A stretch of 64,000 nt of DNA from Argyresthia goedartella (taxonomy: Eukaryota > Arthropoda > Insecta > Lepidoptera > Argyresthiidae): assembly GCA_949825045.1 (NCBI GenBank), contig OX463818.1, forward strand, positions 32,318,906 to 32,382,905, written 5' to 3'. Shown piece by piece: positions 43,228-52,745 of this stretch. Each line of letters begins with the position of its first letter. Position 1 is the stretch's first letter. The notes beneath the pieces are model-generated. The model had not been told where the DNA came from. It did no database searches and worked only from the letters and a program-made list of their open reading frames with translations. The position numbers and the translations under genes are program-made.

Positions 43228-43917
43228 TCAATCATTAAAATAAATGAAAGTATCGAATTTCTTTCTGTAGCAACCATTATTTTTTTGACAGTCTTTATTT
43301 ATCACCAAATAGCTAAATACATCTTTCCAAACTTCTGAACACATTTCGCGAAATTGAATCCATGACATATCAGTATTCACATGTTCATTATAAACATGAC
43401 GTAGATTAACATCATCTTGCTTAAAAATTATGATAAGATTTGCATTGTCGCGAATCAATTGCTTAGGAATTTTACTATAAGTTTGGTTCAGGTAAAAACA
43501 ATCAATGTTTTTGTGTCTGCCCATTGCAAAGTAATCACGAATGTTATTTTGGTTGTCGCATGCAACATCGTCAAATATTATGATAGAGTTCTGTGAGGCA
43601 TAGTTAGATTGCAACACTTCTTCGTTATCGCGGTATTTAAAATAACTTACTCCAGGAACCAGTTTCATTACGTTTTCTAAAAATATGTACTTTGGTTGAT
43701 ACAATGTTTTAGAATATACGTATACATTTTGAAAACTTAGGCCATTAGGATGTAAGAGCAATCCAATCACCAAATTTGTTTTTCCACAATTCGATGGTCC
43801 GCAAACTATACAGCGAATTGTATCGGGTAAAAGCTTTCCATGACGAATTGATGATTCATCGGTTTCCACATAAATGTTTTCAAGGCTTAGTGAAGTAGGC
43901 TGTTTCACAAATTTCAT
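43228..43917 (-). CDS. Packaging ATPase (A32/FtsK-like)
   Basis: At 229 residues starting MKFVKQPTSLSLENIY, it has a Walker A in VCGPSNCGKTNLVIGLLLHP and a Walker B in SIIIFDDVACDNQ, followed by MGRHKNIDCFYLNQTY (sensor/Gln region), as in viral genome-packaging ATPases. It would pump the linear genome into the capsid. It is the first gene of the minus-strand block, 170 bp from the right terminal repeat. Its homologue at 51041-51730 in Polinton 2 is clearly similar along its whole length. Intact. Confidence 0.95.
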   Translation of the reverse strand: MKFVKQPTSLSLENIYVETDESSIRHGKLLPDTIRCIVCGPSNCGKTNLVIGLLLHPNGLSFQNVYVYSKTLYQPKYIFLENVMKLVPGVSYFKYRDNEEVLQSNYASQNSIIIFDDVACDNQNNIRDYFAMGRHKNIDCFYLNQTYSKIPKQLIRDNANLIIIFKQDDVNLRHVYNEHVNTDMSWIQFREMCSEVWKDVFSYLVINKDCQKNNGCYRKKFDTFIYFND

Positions 43918-44086
43918 TTTTATGCACTAAAGATGTATACAGGATGGTCATCTTATCAAAAGTGATGCTGACGCAATAACGTAGTTACTATTTATCTACG
44001 AAAACCTTTGAAAATAGGGCCAATAAGAATAATAACCAATAAGAGCCTAAGGGATATAAAGTCTTCAGTTAGCTATAACTTGAGGT

Positions 44087-44270
44087 GACAATCAAGAATA
44101 AGCAGGATAACCTCTTGAGGTTATGTTCCTTCTCTTCCACAATTCTTGAGGTTGGTTGTTCTGTGATGACACCATTTCCAGTGAGTGCGGAGCACGAACG
44201 GTTAAGAAATGGTGTCACAGAACAACCAACCTCAAGAATTGTGGAAGAGAAGGAACATAACCTCACTACT
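44087..44270 (-). repeat. Polinton 1 right terminal inverted repeat
   Basis: 184 bp, the inverted copy of 15002-15182 apart from three extra bases. It has the same internal hairpin arms (one carrying the 3-bp insertion). Just inside it, 44063-44086 matches the edge of the 166-bp satellite unit (tagctataacttgaggtg), the only trace of that sequence at this end. Confidence 0.95.
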
Positions 44271-44276
44271 AATAAT

Positions 44277-44511
44277 AATAATAATAATATATAATATATA
44301 TAATATAATATAATAATGTAATAAGTATAGTAAATAATAAAATATAATAAGAAAATAATATTTAACCATCACAAATGTTAGTTGTAAGCTAGATATTAAG
44401 ACATTGTAGTGCCCTTACAGGGTTCATTGTTGGATAAAATTTTGTTAAAATGTACCACAATGACACAATAAATATATGAATATGAATATGAATAGTTATT
44501 TGACTAATACA
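44277..44511 (+). mobile_element. 3' tail of non-LTR element A
   Basis: An AT-rich 3' UTR continuing from 14995, with AATAAA around 44468 and an atatgaatatgaatatgaat repeat at its end, as expected for a non-LTR tail. The viral helicase frame resumes immediately afterwards. The link to A is by position and composition rather than by a known match. Confidence 0.55.
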
Positions 44512-47042
44512 TTATAGGTCAATAATCATATTGACGATGATACGGTTATTTTAACATTCAAACAAGAAGAAAAACAAGAATTAATTAGTAAGCTACCGAA
44601 TTGTAATGATAGAAACACTTTCACTATTCATGAATATCAGGGTCAGACAAAAAAAAAAATTTGTTGGTAAGATTATCGCATCTCGATAACGAAGAAATCT
44701 ATAAGAGTAAAAGCCATCAATTGGTCGCTTTAACTAGACATACAGAAAGTTTTAGACACTTTTCTAGACGCGATAATGATGACTTGATAAAACGTATAAA
44801 TTCGGCGGCTTTCAAAAATGCAAATAATTATAAAGTTTTGTCAAATGATTTAGATATTACATTAGATAAACTAGATTACGAATATGAAATTATTGAAAAG
44901 AATAAAAAATTTGATGGAATTTTGGAAGTCATAAATGAATCTAAACATGCAGAAGGTTTTCTAAAATTTTTTTTTGTAGACAAATATTATAATGATAACC
45001 GTATTTCGATGAACACTATAGAAAAGTTTGGAGATAGTTATGTTGTGAAATTAATTGATAGAATATGATTAATATTGGAAATATGTATGAAATGTTGTCA
45101 ACATGCATTAAGAATGAATATTTGTGAAAAATTTAGAAATATAGTAGATATTTTGTATATACAATTTGATAACTGTGATCAGGACTTATATAAGATGAAA
45201 TTTAAAATGAATTACGAACCTTTAAAGAAAATAGGAGCTGATATAGACGGTTTGTTAGATACAAATAAGTATATAAATAATACATTGGTTAAATTTAGTA
45301 ATGATATAGGTTATTCTCCTCGAAATTTTATTCTGAAGAATGTATATAGCGTTAAAAATAAATTCGAATACGGTGAAAATTCTACTAAACAATTCATATG
45401 TAAAGATAATAATTATTATAACACTCATTATAGAACTAAAAATATTCAAAAGTTTTTATCTAATAATACTGAAGATATAGATTTGGGAGTATTCGAATAT
45501 ATAGAAGATCCATTAAACAAATGGATTCCAGAAAGTGTTTTTGCATTTCAGTATAGATTAACAGATTGTACAGCTTTACAAAATTTTTATGATGACGCTA
45601 TAAAAAGTTATAATTCTTCGGATTATTATTTTGAGAGTGTAATTATGAATAATTGTGATTTAGAATTGCCACCTTTGAGTATGAGATATGTCATGAGTAA
45701 CAAAGTTTTCCTTGATAGAAAATATGATTTTGTAAAACCGGTTTTGCAGACGCATTGTCCATCACGTAGAGATCCAGGATTTACTGAAATGTTGTTAGCT
45801 GTATTAAAGAGAAATTTGGGTGTACATCATATTAGTGAAGAAGTTAACGAATCTCATATGGTGAATATAATGATAAATATTTTTTTTAAAACATTTGTGG
45901 CTAGTAATATGAGAGATGTTTTTGAATCATATATGGATAACAAAATAGTTCTGAATAATTATCTTATTAATTCTTGGTTACCTTCTCAACCCTCAAATAT
46001 AGATCCAAACGTTGATCCAGATAAAGTCATAACACTTGAAGACGTTAATAGGTATTCTTTGATGATAAAGCGTTTGCCAAAGCCTAAATTAGATGTATCT
46101 GCTATTCACGAATATTCTTCTTTGCAAACTATAGCCGCACACGCGAAGACTATAAATGTTATGTTTTGTCCCATTTTTAGAGAATTTAAGAAGAGATTGA
46201 TAAGTGTATTACCTGATAAATTTAAATTGTTTTCTGATTGTTCTCCGGTTGAATTTCAAGATAAGTTTAACTTAGAATTGGACGCTGATATTTTGAATAC
46301 TGATGATAAGTTAGAAATAGATATATCTAAGTATGACAAATCTCAGGGTAAATTATTATTGGAATTTGAATTAGAATTGTATAGGTTATTTGGTTTACGT
46401 GAGGAATATTTAAGGATTTGGAGATTTGCTCACGAAAATACTATTCTATATGAATGAATAAATCAGATGAAGTTTTATATTCCGTACCAAAGAAAATCAG
46501 GAAACGCTAGTACTTAAATAGGTAATACTGTGGTTTTAATGGGAGTTATAGCTTCTTTGTTTGATACTAGAAAATTAAAATTGGGTCTCTTTAGTGGAGA
46601 TGATAGTTTGTTAATAGGGGTTGTTAAAAATATACATAGAAATGATGAATGTGCTAAGTTATTTAATTTGGAATCAAAATTTTTGCGATATAAACACTCA
46701 TATTTTTGTTCTAAATTTCTATTGAATGTGGGCGGTAAATTTTTGTATATACCTGATCCGTTTAAGTTGATAGTTAAATTAGGTAGAACCGATTTAGTAA
46801 ATTTTGATCATGTGGAGCAGTATAGAGTATCTCTTTGTGACTTGATGTTTCAGTTTTCTAATTCTATGAAGAACATGTACTTAGATGAAGCTTTGAATGA
46901 ACGTTATAAATTGACTGGTGACCATTCTGATGTATATTCATCTATACATGGACTAGTAAATGATAAAGAAGCGTTCCATTCTATGTATTATTTTGAAGAA
47001 AATGCTATTATAATAAACGACCCATCATTACCTAGTTTGTAG
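44512..47042 (+). pseudogene. Endogenous nege/virga-like replicase, right half (helicase C-terminal part and RNA polymerase)
   Basis: It begins inside the helicase with motif V (TIHEYQGQT) and motif VI (VALTRHTESF), in phase with the end of the left half. A run of ten A near 44650 causes a frameshift. The polymerase shows HCPSRRDPGFTEMLL, motif A EIDISKYDKSQ, a motif B area around 46495-46530 and motif C SGDDSLLIGV. In-frame stops at 45066, 46455 and 46515 and the frameshift make it nonfunctional. Long open stretches between lesions show limited decay. It is followed by the structural ORFs, so the copied RNA was genomic. Confidence 0.88.
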
Positions 47043-47162
47043 TGATAATCAAATATACCAAATAGCCTGAAATTTCACTTAAACATTCGATAAATAGATA
47101 TATTAAATTAAAATTTTGTTTTATTTTATAATGCTCTCATAAAAAAAAATTAAATTTTCATA

Positions 47163-47705
47163 ATGGCTGTGTCTGAATCAGTTAGTAATGTTATTGTTAG
47201 AATTTTCGTTAATCCTATCGCCTTGTTACTTTTTGCGATTTGGGTGTGTTTAACTTTTGCTGAATATTTTTCGACCAAGCATCCTACTGACTACATTATT
47301 CAAAAATTGAAATTCATTCAGGATACTAGAAAAGTAGATACAGGTATATTGGTAAAATTTTGTGAATTAGTTAAAAATAATACTCATGTCTCTACTATTT
47401 TGTCGCTAAATTTAATAACAGTTATATTGAAACCTAGTTATGTCACTATTTTCTTAGAATTGATATTTTCCGTGTATTTGGCTGTTCATAAGGACTTTGA
47501 TTTTTATTTTTATTTGTGGGTATCAGTTATTTTGTTTCTCTATTTCTCTATACGCGGTGGTAATAATAAGTTTATGATAGTTGTAATTGGTGTACTCGGT
47601 TTGTATATAAAGTATATAGCTGCATTTGAAGAACCTCTCAATAATGGCAGTAATAAAGTTACTACTCCTAAACCTAATGTTCATAATCCCGGTGGTAGGG
47701 TATGA
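47163..47705 (+). CDS. Endogenous viral SP24-like membrane protein
   Basis: The 180-residue frame is fully open, starting MAVSESVSNVIVRIF. Four or more hydrophobic segments are visible (IALLLFAIWVCLTFAEYF, VSTILSLNLITVIL, YLWVSVILFLYFSI, FMIVVIGVLGLYI). The AEYFSTKHP stretch after the first segment matches the pattern of the SP24 virion membrane protein shared by nege-like viruses and kitaviruses. The stop overlaps the signal peptide of the glycoprotein frame. It is intact despite the broken replicase, by chance or because the copy is young. There is no sign of host expression signals. Confidence 0.75.
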   Translation: MAVSESVSNVIVRIFVNPIALLLFAIWVCLTFAEYFSTKHPTDYIIQKLKFIQDTRKVDTGILVKFCELVKNNTHVSTILSLNLITVILKPSYVTIFLELIFSVYLAVHKDFDFYFYLWVSVILFLYFSIRGGNNKFMIVVIGVLGLYIKYIAAFEEPLNNGSNKVTTPKPNVHNPGGRV

Positions 47706-49209
47706 TGGAAATTACGAAAATGAATTATTCAGTAGTGGAAGAAACTGGTATCCTTTAAACTACCACGATGGATCTGAACATTTGTTTTGGAAATTGCAGT
47801 CATCTAAGTATCACGATCTGACTGTTGTAGATAGTAGTAATAGATATCTTCTCGGGAGTGGTATATCTCACTTTAATATGTTAACTGGAATTCAATACAA
47901 CTTTGCCTGATAATGTGATAGGATGCTCGTATGTCATGTCTTACCCATATGGTAGTGATCGTAAGTGTATAAGCAAACCACCGTGTTATGTGACGGGAAA
48001 ACATATGTTGCAGTTCGGTTGGTTTCAACAATCACTAGTTTTGTGTGTGGGTCATAGAAGAGTCCTGAACGCCAAAAGAGATAGAGATTATCGTACTTCA
48101 TTTATAACTTTGTTTAGATTCAATAAAAATATGTTCGATTTTCTGTTACCGGTAACTAATGAACGTGTTAATTATCATTCAAAATTTATGTCTAATAGAT
48201 TTTTTGTAAATATCGGAAATGATACAAATGTTAACCTTACCGATATACATATGTCAGTTGCGATGCTGACTTCAGTTATAGAAGAAAGAACTATAGTTGA
48301 CGGTAGAAACGTGTATAAATATTTTTAGTGCCTTCTGCTCTGGATTATAGCTTACAATATATGAATGAATTATATGATTCTATGAATTCATCTTCCTTCT
48401 TTAAAGTTTCAAGAAACGATGATAAAGTTTGCATAGGTTTTAATTACCCTGTTCCTTTAGTGAAGATTTTAAATTCAACACCGTTTAAGACTTCTTTTCA
48501 CTCTTTAACTTCACTTTTTGTGCCCGTTAAAAATTTAGTTGGTCTCATTACGTTTGATTACATGGATGAAATTGGTGAGAGATATAAGCTGCGTCATGTT
48601 TCTTGTTCTTTTAATTTAAATACCAAATATGCATTTGCTAGATTTGGAGTAGAGAGTTAAAAATTTATAGCTCCAATAAACCATTGTTACAAACGATGGT
48701 TTTTATCAAATGTTAGTTATTATTGTGAAGATTTGTACGAAGATACGAATAAACCATCTTGTCCTTATCTCTATGGAGATCTGCCTGTTGATTCTTTGGA
48801 TAATGATCTGTATGAGGATTTGCGATGCTATGTACCTGAACAACATACGTATGCTTGGTTGGAAACCGTTCAGGATTTTACTATTAAAGCTTTTTATTAT
48901 ATTGTAAATGAAGTCATAAATATATTTATTGAAGGGTTCATGCGAGTATTCTCATTTGTTTTGAATTACATTAAAAGGTTTGTACATGAAATTATGATGA
49001 CAGATTTTCTAAACCTAATAATTAAGTTCGATTCGAAATATATTGTATTGGAATATATATTTTTATATATGTATTTCACGAAATCTTTGAATTCAAAATT
49101 AAATTCTCTGATGATAGTTATTATTTTAATTATTATAATTGGTATAAATAGAAATCTAAACGTATCTATATTTGGTTTATTCGTGAATTTGATTAAAATA
49201 CTGTTTTAG
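47644..49209 (+). pseudogene. Endogenous viral glycoprotein, two frameshifts and one stop
   Basis: It starts with a signal peptide (AVIKLLLLNLMFIIPVVGYD). The ectodomain contains several Cys (GCSYVMSY, CISKPPCYVTG) and an N-glycosylation-type site (VNLT). The frame breaks near 47900 and 48327, and an in-frame TAA lies at 48658-48660. It continues with CPYLYGDLP and hydrophobic C-terminal segments (SLMIVIILIIIIGI). It resembles the ORF2-type glycoprotein of negeviruses, an assignment based mainly on context. It lies after, not before, the SP24-like gene, the reverse of the usual nege order. Damaged, so no functional surface protein is expected. Confidence 0.65.
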
Positions 49210-49835
49210 AAGTTAAGAATTTGTATTTGTTTTAATTTTTAAAATGGATATTTATTTTGATATACTTATGGGATTGGATTTGCATGTTTTGAATTCAAGG
49301 AATTTAGCTATTTCACTTTTAAATAGGATAATTTGATATGGTCACAAAGCTAAAATATACTTTGAACTTTTACAGTGCGTTAAGAATTATCCCGCTGATT
49401 ATGATAAATTTTATAAGCTGTTAAATCTGAAGTATGACAATTAATGAATTAATAGTATATTAATTAGAGTTTAAGGAGAGAATTGTATATATATATCAAT
49501 GCTATTTTAATTATATTTTTTTAATAAATGTTTTAATTATATATGTTTTATATAAATATAAGTATATAGCACATTACGATTTTGAATTTATTATACTGAA
49601 ATTTATTAATAAGTATATTTTATTTAGAATGTATAATCATGAAATACCCGAATTTTATCACATTTGGGTAGACTTTAGGAGATTCTATAGAATACTTAAT
49701 GAAATTAAATTATTGGAATTTTTTGTGAAAAAAAATAGAGATAAAATTCGGCAATTGTTAACTGAAGAAATTAAATATATAGTTGATACTAATGTGAGAT
49801 TTCCTGATAAGAAGTATGTAGATCAGCTAATTTCA
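49210..49835 (+). pseudogene. 3' end of the viral copy with two small ORF remnants
   Basis: A short frame from 49244 (MDIYFDILMGLDLHVLN) with a stop or shift near 49335 continues as about 35 more residues to 49443. A second ORF begins at 49629 (MYNHEIPEFYHIWVDF) and its viral part ends at about 49835. Beyond that its reading is antisense to a Polinton 2 gene and is not real. No family is recognised; nege-like viruses often have small 3' ORFs. The AT-rich stretch 49445-49625 holds nothing else. Confidence 0.5.
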
Positions 49836-49837
49836 AT

Positions 49838-49974
49838 CCTTTTAGCTTTCTTTGTCTTAAATCGTAATCACCTGACTCATTTTGAAAAAGTGCTTTATAT
49901 AAAGGAGTCAATTCCAAGGGGTCAGATACACGTAATCTTTTATGAACGTGATGTCCAAATTTATCGATGTTCAT
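49838..49974 (-). pseudogene. Truncated 119-aa-type gene of Polinton 2
   Basis: It starts MNIDKFGHHVHKRLRV at 49974 and matches the Polinton 1 protein through the RKLKGLK stretch (about 46 residues), then changes abruptly to sequence that is antisense of the viral ORF. The breakpoint is therefore within a few bases of 49836. The remaining coding part and the integrase expected next are missing from this side. Confidence 0.8.
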
Positions 49975-50035
49975 CATGTATATGATGCGAAGGTACGAGT
50001 ATGAATAAAACAGAATAAGTTTGCATAAGTATTTA

Positions 50036-50959
50036 TTAGTTAATATCACAGTATTTTCTTAGTTCTTTCATAACAGATAATATTTCGTCATCTAATCCCG
50101 TATTACCAGCATCCCTTGAAGCTATCAATAGTTTCAAAGTTTCAACTAAATCATTCGGATCGTTCCAAAAAATGTAATCTACTTTTTTACCTACTTCTTT
50201 AAATAAGGGTAAGCCTTTCCCTTTTGGTGTGCTGAAGGATTTAGATTTTAAGGGTGAACGAAATAAAGGTTTAATAATGTTTATATATTTAAATCCCCCA
50301 TTGCTATTAACTCGTTGACTGCGGTCGTATTTACGTCTATGTACATTTGTAATCATTAATATTGTCTTATATTTTTGTTTATCATCTTCAGTAACTCTGC
50401 TTATATCAGGCATTCTTTGGTAGAGCAATTCAACCAAACCTCTTGTTTTATTAAACGAGTGTCCAGCTATTGTCAATTCACTATCGGTTATGGTAACAGG
50501 TTCTGATCCAATCATAGGTTTTCCTTTTTCTACCCTGATTCCGTATGGTACATCTTTAAAAACATCTGACGATAAAGACCACGATGATAGAGACTTCATA
50601 GTAGGAGTAGAAGCAGCATCAGAATTTGTTTCGAAAAATGTTTCGCTCGTGTTATTTTTTGAGTTTTCTTCCAATGAATCACCCGATAATTCACTAGATT
50701 CTGAAAATTTTCTCTTCTTTGAAATATTCATATCCGGTAATATGTACCCATCTCTCGCATTTTCCTCATAAACTCCTTCATTTTCTCCTGCAGTGATATG
50801 AGTTTTGGCCATCTGCTTTAATGGGTCGGTTACTGGTTTGAACATAGATTCTAATGCAATGTCAAAATCTAGTTTATTATTTTTCAAACTTTGAACCTTC
50901 TTTTTAACGGCCTCAGCGGATTTAATTATTTGCTGTTTTATTAATTTTTCGTCACTCAT
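50036..50959 (-). CDS. DUF8207-like protein of Polinton 2
   Basis: 307 residues, starting MSDEKLIKQQIIKSA. It aligns over its full length with the Polinton 1 protein: KPVTDPLKQMAKT, YGIRVEKGKPMIG, GHSFNKTRGLVELLY, HRRKYDRSQ and the C-terminal WNDPNDLVETLKLLIASRDA. It lacks the poly-Asp run. The frame is open, so this fragment has not decayed much. Function unknown. Confidence 0.82.
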   Translation of the reverse strand: MSDEKLIKQQIIKSAEAVKKKVQSLKNNKLDFDIALESMFKPVTDPLKQMAKTHITAGENEGVYEENARDGYILPDMNISKKRKFSESSELSGDSLEENSKNNTSETFFETNSDAASTPTMKSLSSWSLSSDVFKDVPYGIRVEKGKPMIGSEPVTITDSELTIAGHSFNKTRGLVELLYQRMPDISRVTEDDKQKYKTILMITNVHRRKYDRSQRVNSNGGFKYINIIKPLFRSPLKSKSFSTPKGKGLPLFKEVGKKVDYIFWNDPNDLVETLKLLIASRDAGNTGLDDEILSVMKELRKYCDIN

Positions 50960-51040
50960 TTTTTTTACTGAACAACTGCTCTCAAAGATGGAAAGTACTC
51001 AAGTGAATTGTCTGTCACTGATAAACTTCCTTTATTTAAT

Positions 51041-51730
51041 TCAATCATCAACGCGAATAAAAGTATCGAATTTCATTCGGTAGCAACCATCATTCTTTTG
51101 ACAATCTTTATTTATAACTAAAAAACAAAATGAATCCTTCCAAACTTTAGAGCACATTTCTCGAAATTGTAACCAAGTCATATCAGTATTAACATGCTCA
51201 TCATACACGTGACGTAAATTTACATCATCTTGCTTGAACAAGATGATAAGATTGGCATTATCACGAATCAATTGTTTAGGAACTTTACTATATGTTTGGT
51301 TCAAGTAAAAACAGTCTATATTTTTATGTCTGCCCATAGCAAAATAATCACGAATATTATTTTGATTGTCACATGCCACATCATCGAATATTATCACAGA
51401 ATTTGGAGAGGCATCACGAGGACTTAAAACTTCTTCGTTGTCGTGATATTTAAAATACCCCATCCTGGGAACGAGATTCATCACTTTTTCTAAAAATACG
51501 TATTTTGGTTGAAAAAGAGTTTTAGAATACACGTAGATATTATGAAAATGTAATCCATCAGGATGTAAAAGTAAGCCGATCACTAAGTTCGTTTTTCCAC
51601 AATTAGATGGTCCGCAAACTATGCAACGAATGGTAGGTGGTATAAGTTTACCATGACGAAGAGTATTTTTTTTTGAACCTACATAAATGTTTTCAAGATT
51701 GAGAGAAGTTGTCTGCTTGACAAATTTCAT
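51041..51730 (-). CDS. Packaging ATPase of Polinton 2
   Basis: 229 residues, the same length as the Polinton 1 ATPase, with Walker A CGPSNCGKTNLVIG and Walker B SVIIFDDVACDNQNN and the same MGRHKNIDCFYLNQTY block. Most residues are identical between the two, while the intergenic DNA is not similar. That is a sign of purifying selection since the lineages split (inference to be tested by dN/dS). Intact. Confidence 0.93.
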   Translation of the reverse strand: MKFVKQTTSLNLENIYVGSKKNTLRHGKLIPPTIRCIVCGPSNCGKTNLVIGLLLHPDGLHFHNIYVYSKTLFQPKYVFLEKVMNLVPRMGYFKYHDNEEVLSPRDASPNSVIIFDDVACDNQNNIRDYFAMGRHKNIDCFYLNQTYSKVPKQLIRDNANLIILFKQDDVNLRHVYDEHVNTDMTWLQFREMCSKVWKDSFCFLVINKDCQKNDGCYRMKFDTFIRVDD

Positions 51731-52189
51731 TTTAAAACTAATATGTTGTCAGCGATCTCTCTTTAACTAGAATGGGGTGCGAGGTTTTAACTTCACTATT
51801 TATAACGGGAACGAAAACCGAATGCCAAATGATTTATGGTGAAGCTAACACCGTCAAAGCCGTAAGTGTCAGTTGAATTCATAAAGACAATCAGAATCGA
51901 AGAATATAGGTTATTTCATCCTATTAATGCTGGACAAAGCTATCCCTAGAAATCAACCCATTCTCTGATCGAACGATAGCGGGTCTCTTTGAGGTAACGT
52001 GATCAAGAGGTGTTAGAATTAGAAACCAAATAATATTGGCTATTTTACTTCACTGGAGCTAAATCATTTGAGCAAGCAACAGCGGATCAGCGGACGACAC
52101 TGACAGGTGTCGGAAGCAAAAAGATCCGCAGTCTGCGAAGATCAAAGGATTTAGGTTCAGTGGAGTAAAATGCCCAATATTATACCACT
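51731..52189. repeat. Polinton 2 noncoding right end with imperfect terminal hairpin
   Basis: Arms of about 45 nt (about 52028-52072 and 52136-52180) are imperfect inverted copies (tattttacttcactggag versus the complement of ttcagtggagtaaaatg). The loop itself contains smaller inverted pairs (gcggatc...gatccgc and gacac...gtgtc). It occupies the place of the 59-bp hairpin terminus of Polinton 1. No gene is visible. Confidence 0.65.
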
Positions 52190-52594
52190 CTCCCATATAG
52201 TAAAAGATTGCCACAAGCTGAAAATGATCTTAGATATAAGCTAAATATGACATTACATACAATTTCATATAATAATAGTTTGATTCATTTGATTGACTCT
52301 ATTATGATAGTAATAATGTTTATTTGACCAAAGGTAGTTACTACCTTTCAGATTTTTACAAACGACAGGTAGCTGTGTCGCTATCTTATTTTTTTAGTAT
52401 TACAGCCAAGAATTTGGCTAACCTGACTGCTTCTATTGAGCACATACAAGGGATATTGGAAGACATTCCAAGTAATTTAAATTAGTGTTTAAGACAATAG
52501 AGGAAATCTCTAGCATACATAAGCCAATAAATATATCAAGCAAGCATAGGAGATCAAAAATGTGTAATATCTTGCCCGAATTAAATAAGTCAAA
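52190..52594. other. Region before element C ORF2
   Basis: About 52190-52400 shows nothing identifiable. At about 52410-52485 a short frame (NLTASIEHIQGILEDI, then a stop) looks like the end of a non-LTR ORF1, just ahead of the ORF2 start at 52595. Confidence 0.4.
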
Positions 52595-52745
52595 ATGTCT
52601 AATAATATCCCAATATTAAATAATATTCAGACAAAGGGTAAGCCCCACTTAAATATTACCCATCAAAACATGCAGGGGCTACCTGGCAAAGAACTTGTAT
52701 TAGAATTATTTCTTAATAATTCGGACACTGATGTTATTTGGGCGG
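52595..52745 (+). pseudogene. Element C ORF2 start (endonuclease N-terminus)
   Basis: It begins MSNNIPILNNIQTKGKPH and has ITHQNMQGLPGKELVLELFL, the first strand of an AP-endonuclease domain in non-LTR ORF2 proteins. Homology is lost around the residues following DTDVI (about 52740). The rest of that open frame to 52945 is not recognisable. Confidence 0.65.

Larger units (their letters stand above)
15002..44270. mobile_element. Polinton/Maverick (adintovirus-like) element 1, complete to both termini
   Basis: A 29,269-bp element with AG...CT ends, 6-bp target duplications (AATAAT) and inverted termini of 181 and 184 bp. It carries the diagnostic Polinton set: protein-primed PolB, RVE integrase, A32/FtsK-like packaging ATPase, adenain-like protease, double-jelly-roll major capsid and penton-like minor capsid. 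Removing the pogo insert (5.8 kb), the Sola-like insert (5.0 kb) and the satellite array (2.0 kb) leaves about 16.5 kb, the usual Polinton size. PolB and two spliced genes lie on +; the structural and integration genes lie on - and converge on them near 32 kb. It is inserted in the 3' UTR of non-LTR element A. Near-identical termini suggest a recent insertion or terminal homogenisation. Confidence 0.93.
1774..44511. other. 42.7-kb block of nested transposons splitting the RNA-virus copy
   Basis: Everything between the two halves of the viral copy is mobile DNA. From left: BEL/Pao 1 (+), BEL/Pao 2 (-), non-LTR element A (+) broken by non-LTR element B (-), and a Polinton inserted in A's 3' region and itself broken by pogo and Sola-like elements. 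The last piece on the right (44277-44511) is the 3' tail of A. The viral helicase frame stops at 1773 and resumes at about 44512, with only a short GTC shared at the edges. The block may therefore have arisen by several insertions plus deletion rather than one clean event. Confidence 0.75.
49836..52189 (-). mobile_element. Polinton 2, right-end fragment
   Basis: It carries, in the same order and orientation as the right end of Polinton 1, a truncated 119-aa-type gene, the DUF8207-like gene and the packaging ATPase, then a noncoding end with an imperfect terminal hairpin. It is a separate, diverged lineage: proteins match but DNA and termini do not. It is cut at about 49836 inside the 119-aa-type gene, at the point where viral sequence begins. 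The proposed outer end is 52189, reading AGTGGTATAATATTGG inward, which has the expected AG start. No left end is available to test a target duplication. Confidence 0.8.

Noticed and set aside
49836..49985. C-terminal part of the + strand ORF at 49629-49985
   Set aside because: It is antisense to the conserved Polinton 2 gene beginning MNIDKFGHHVHKR, so viral coding stops before it.
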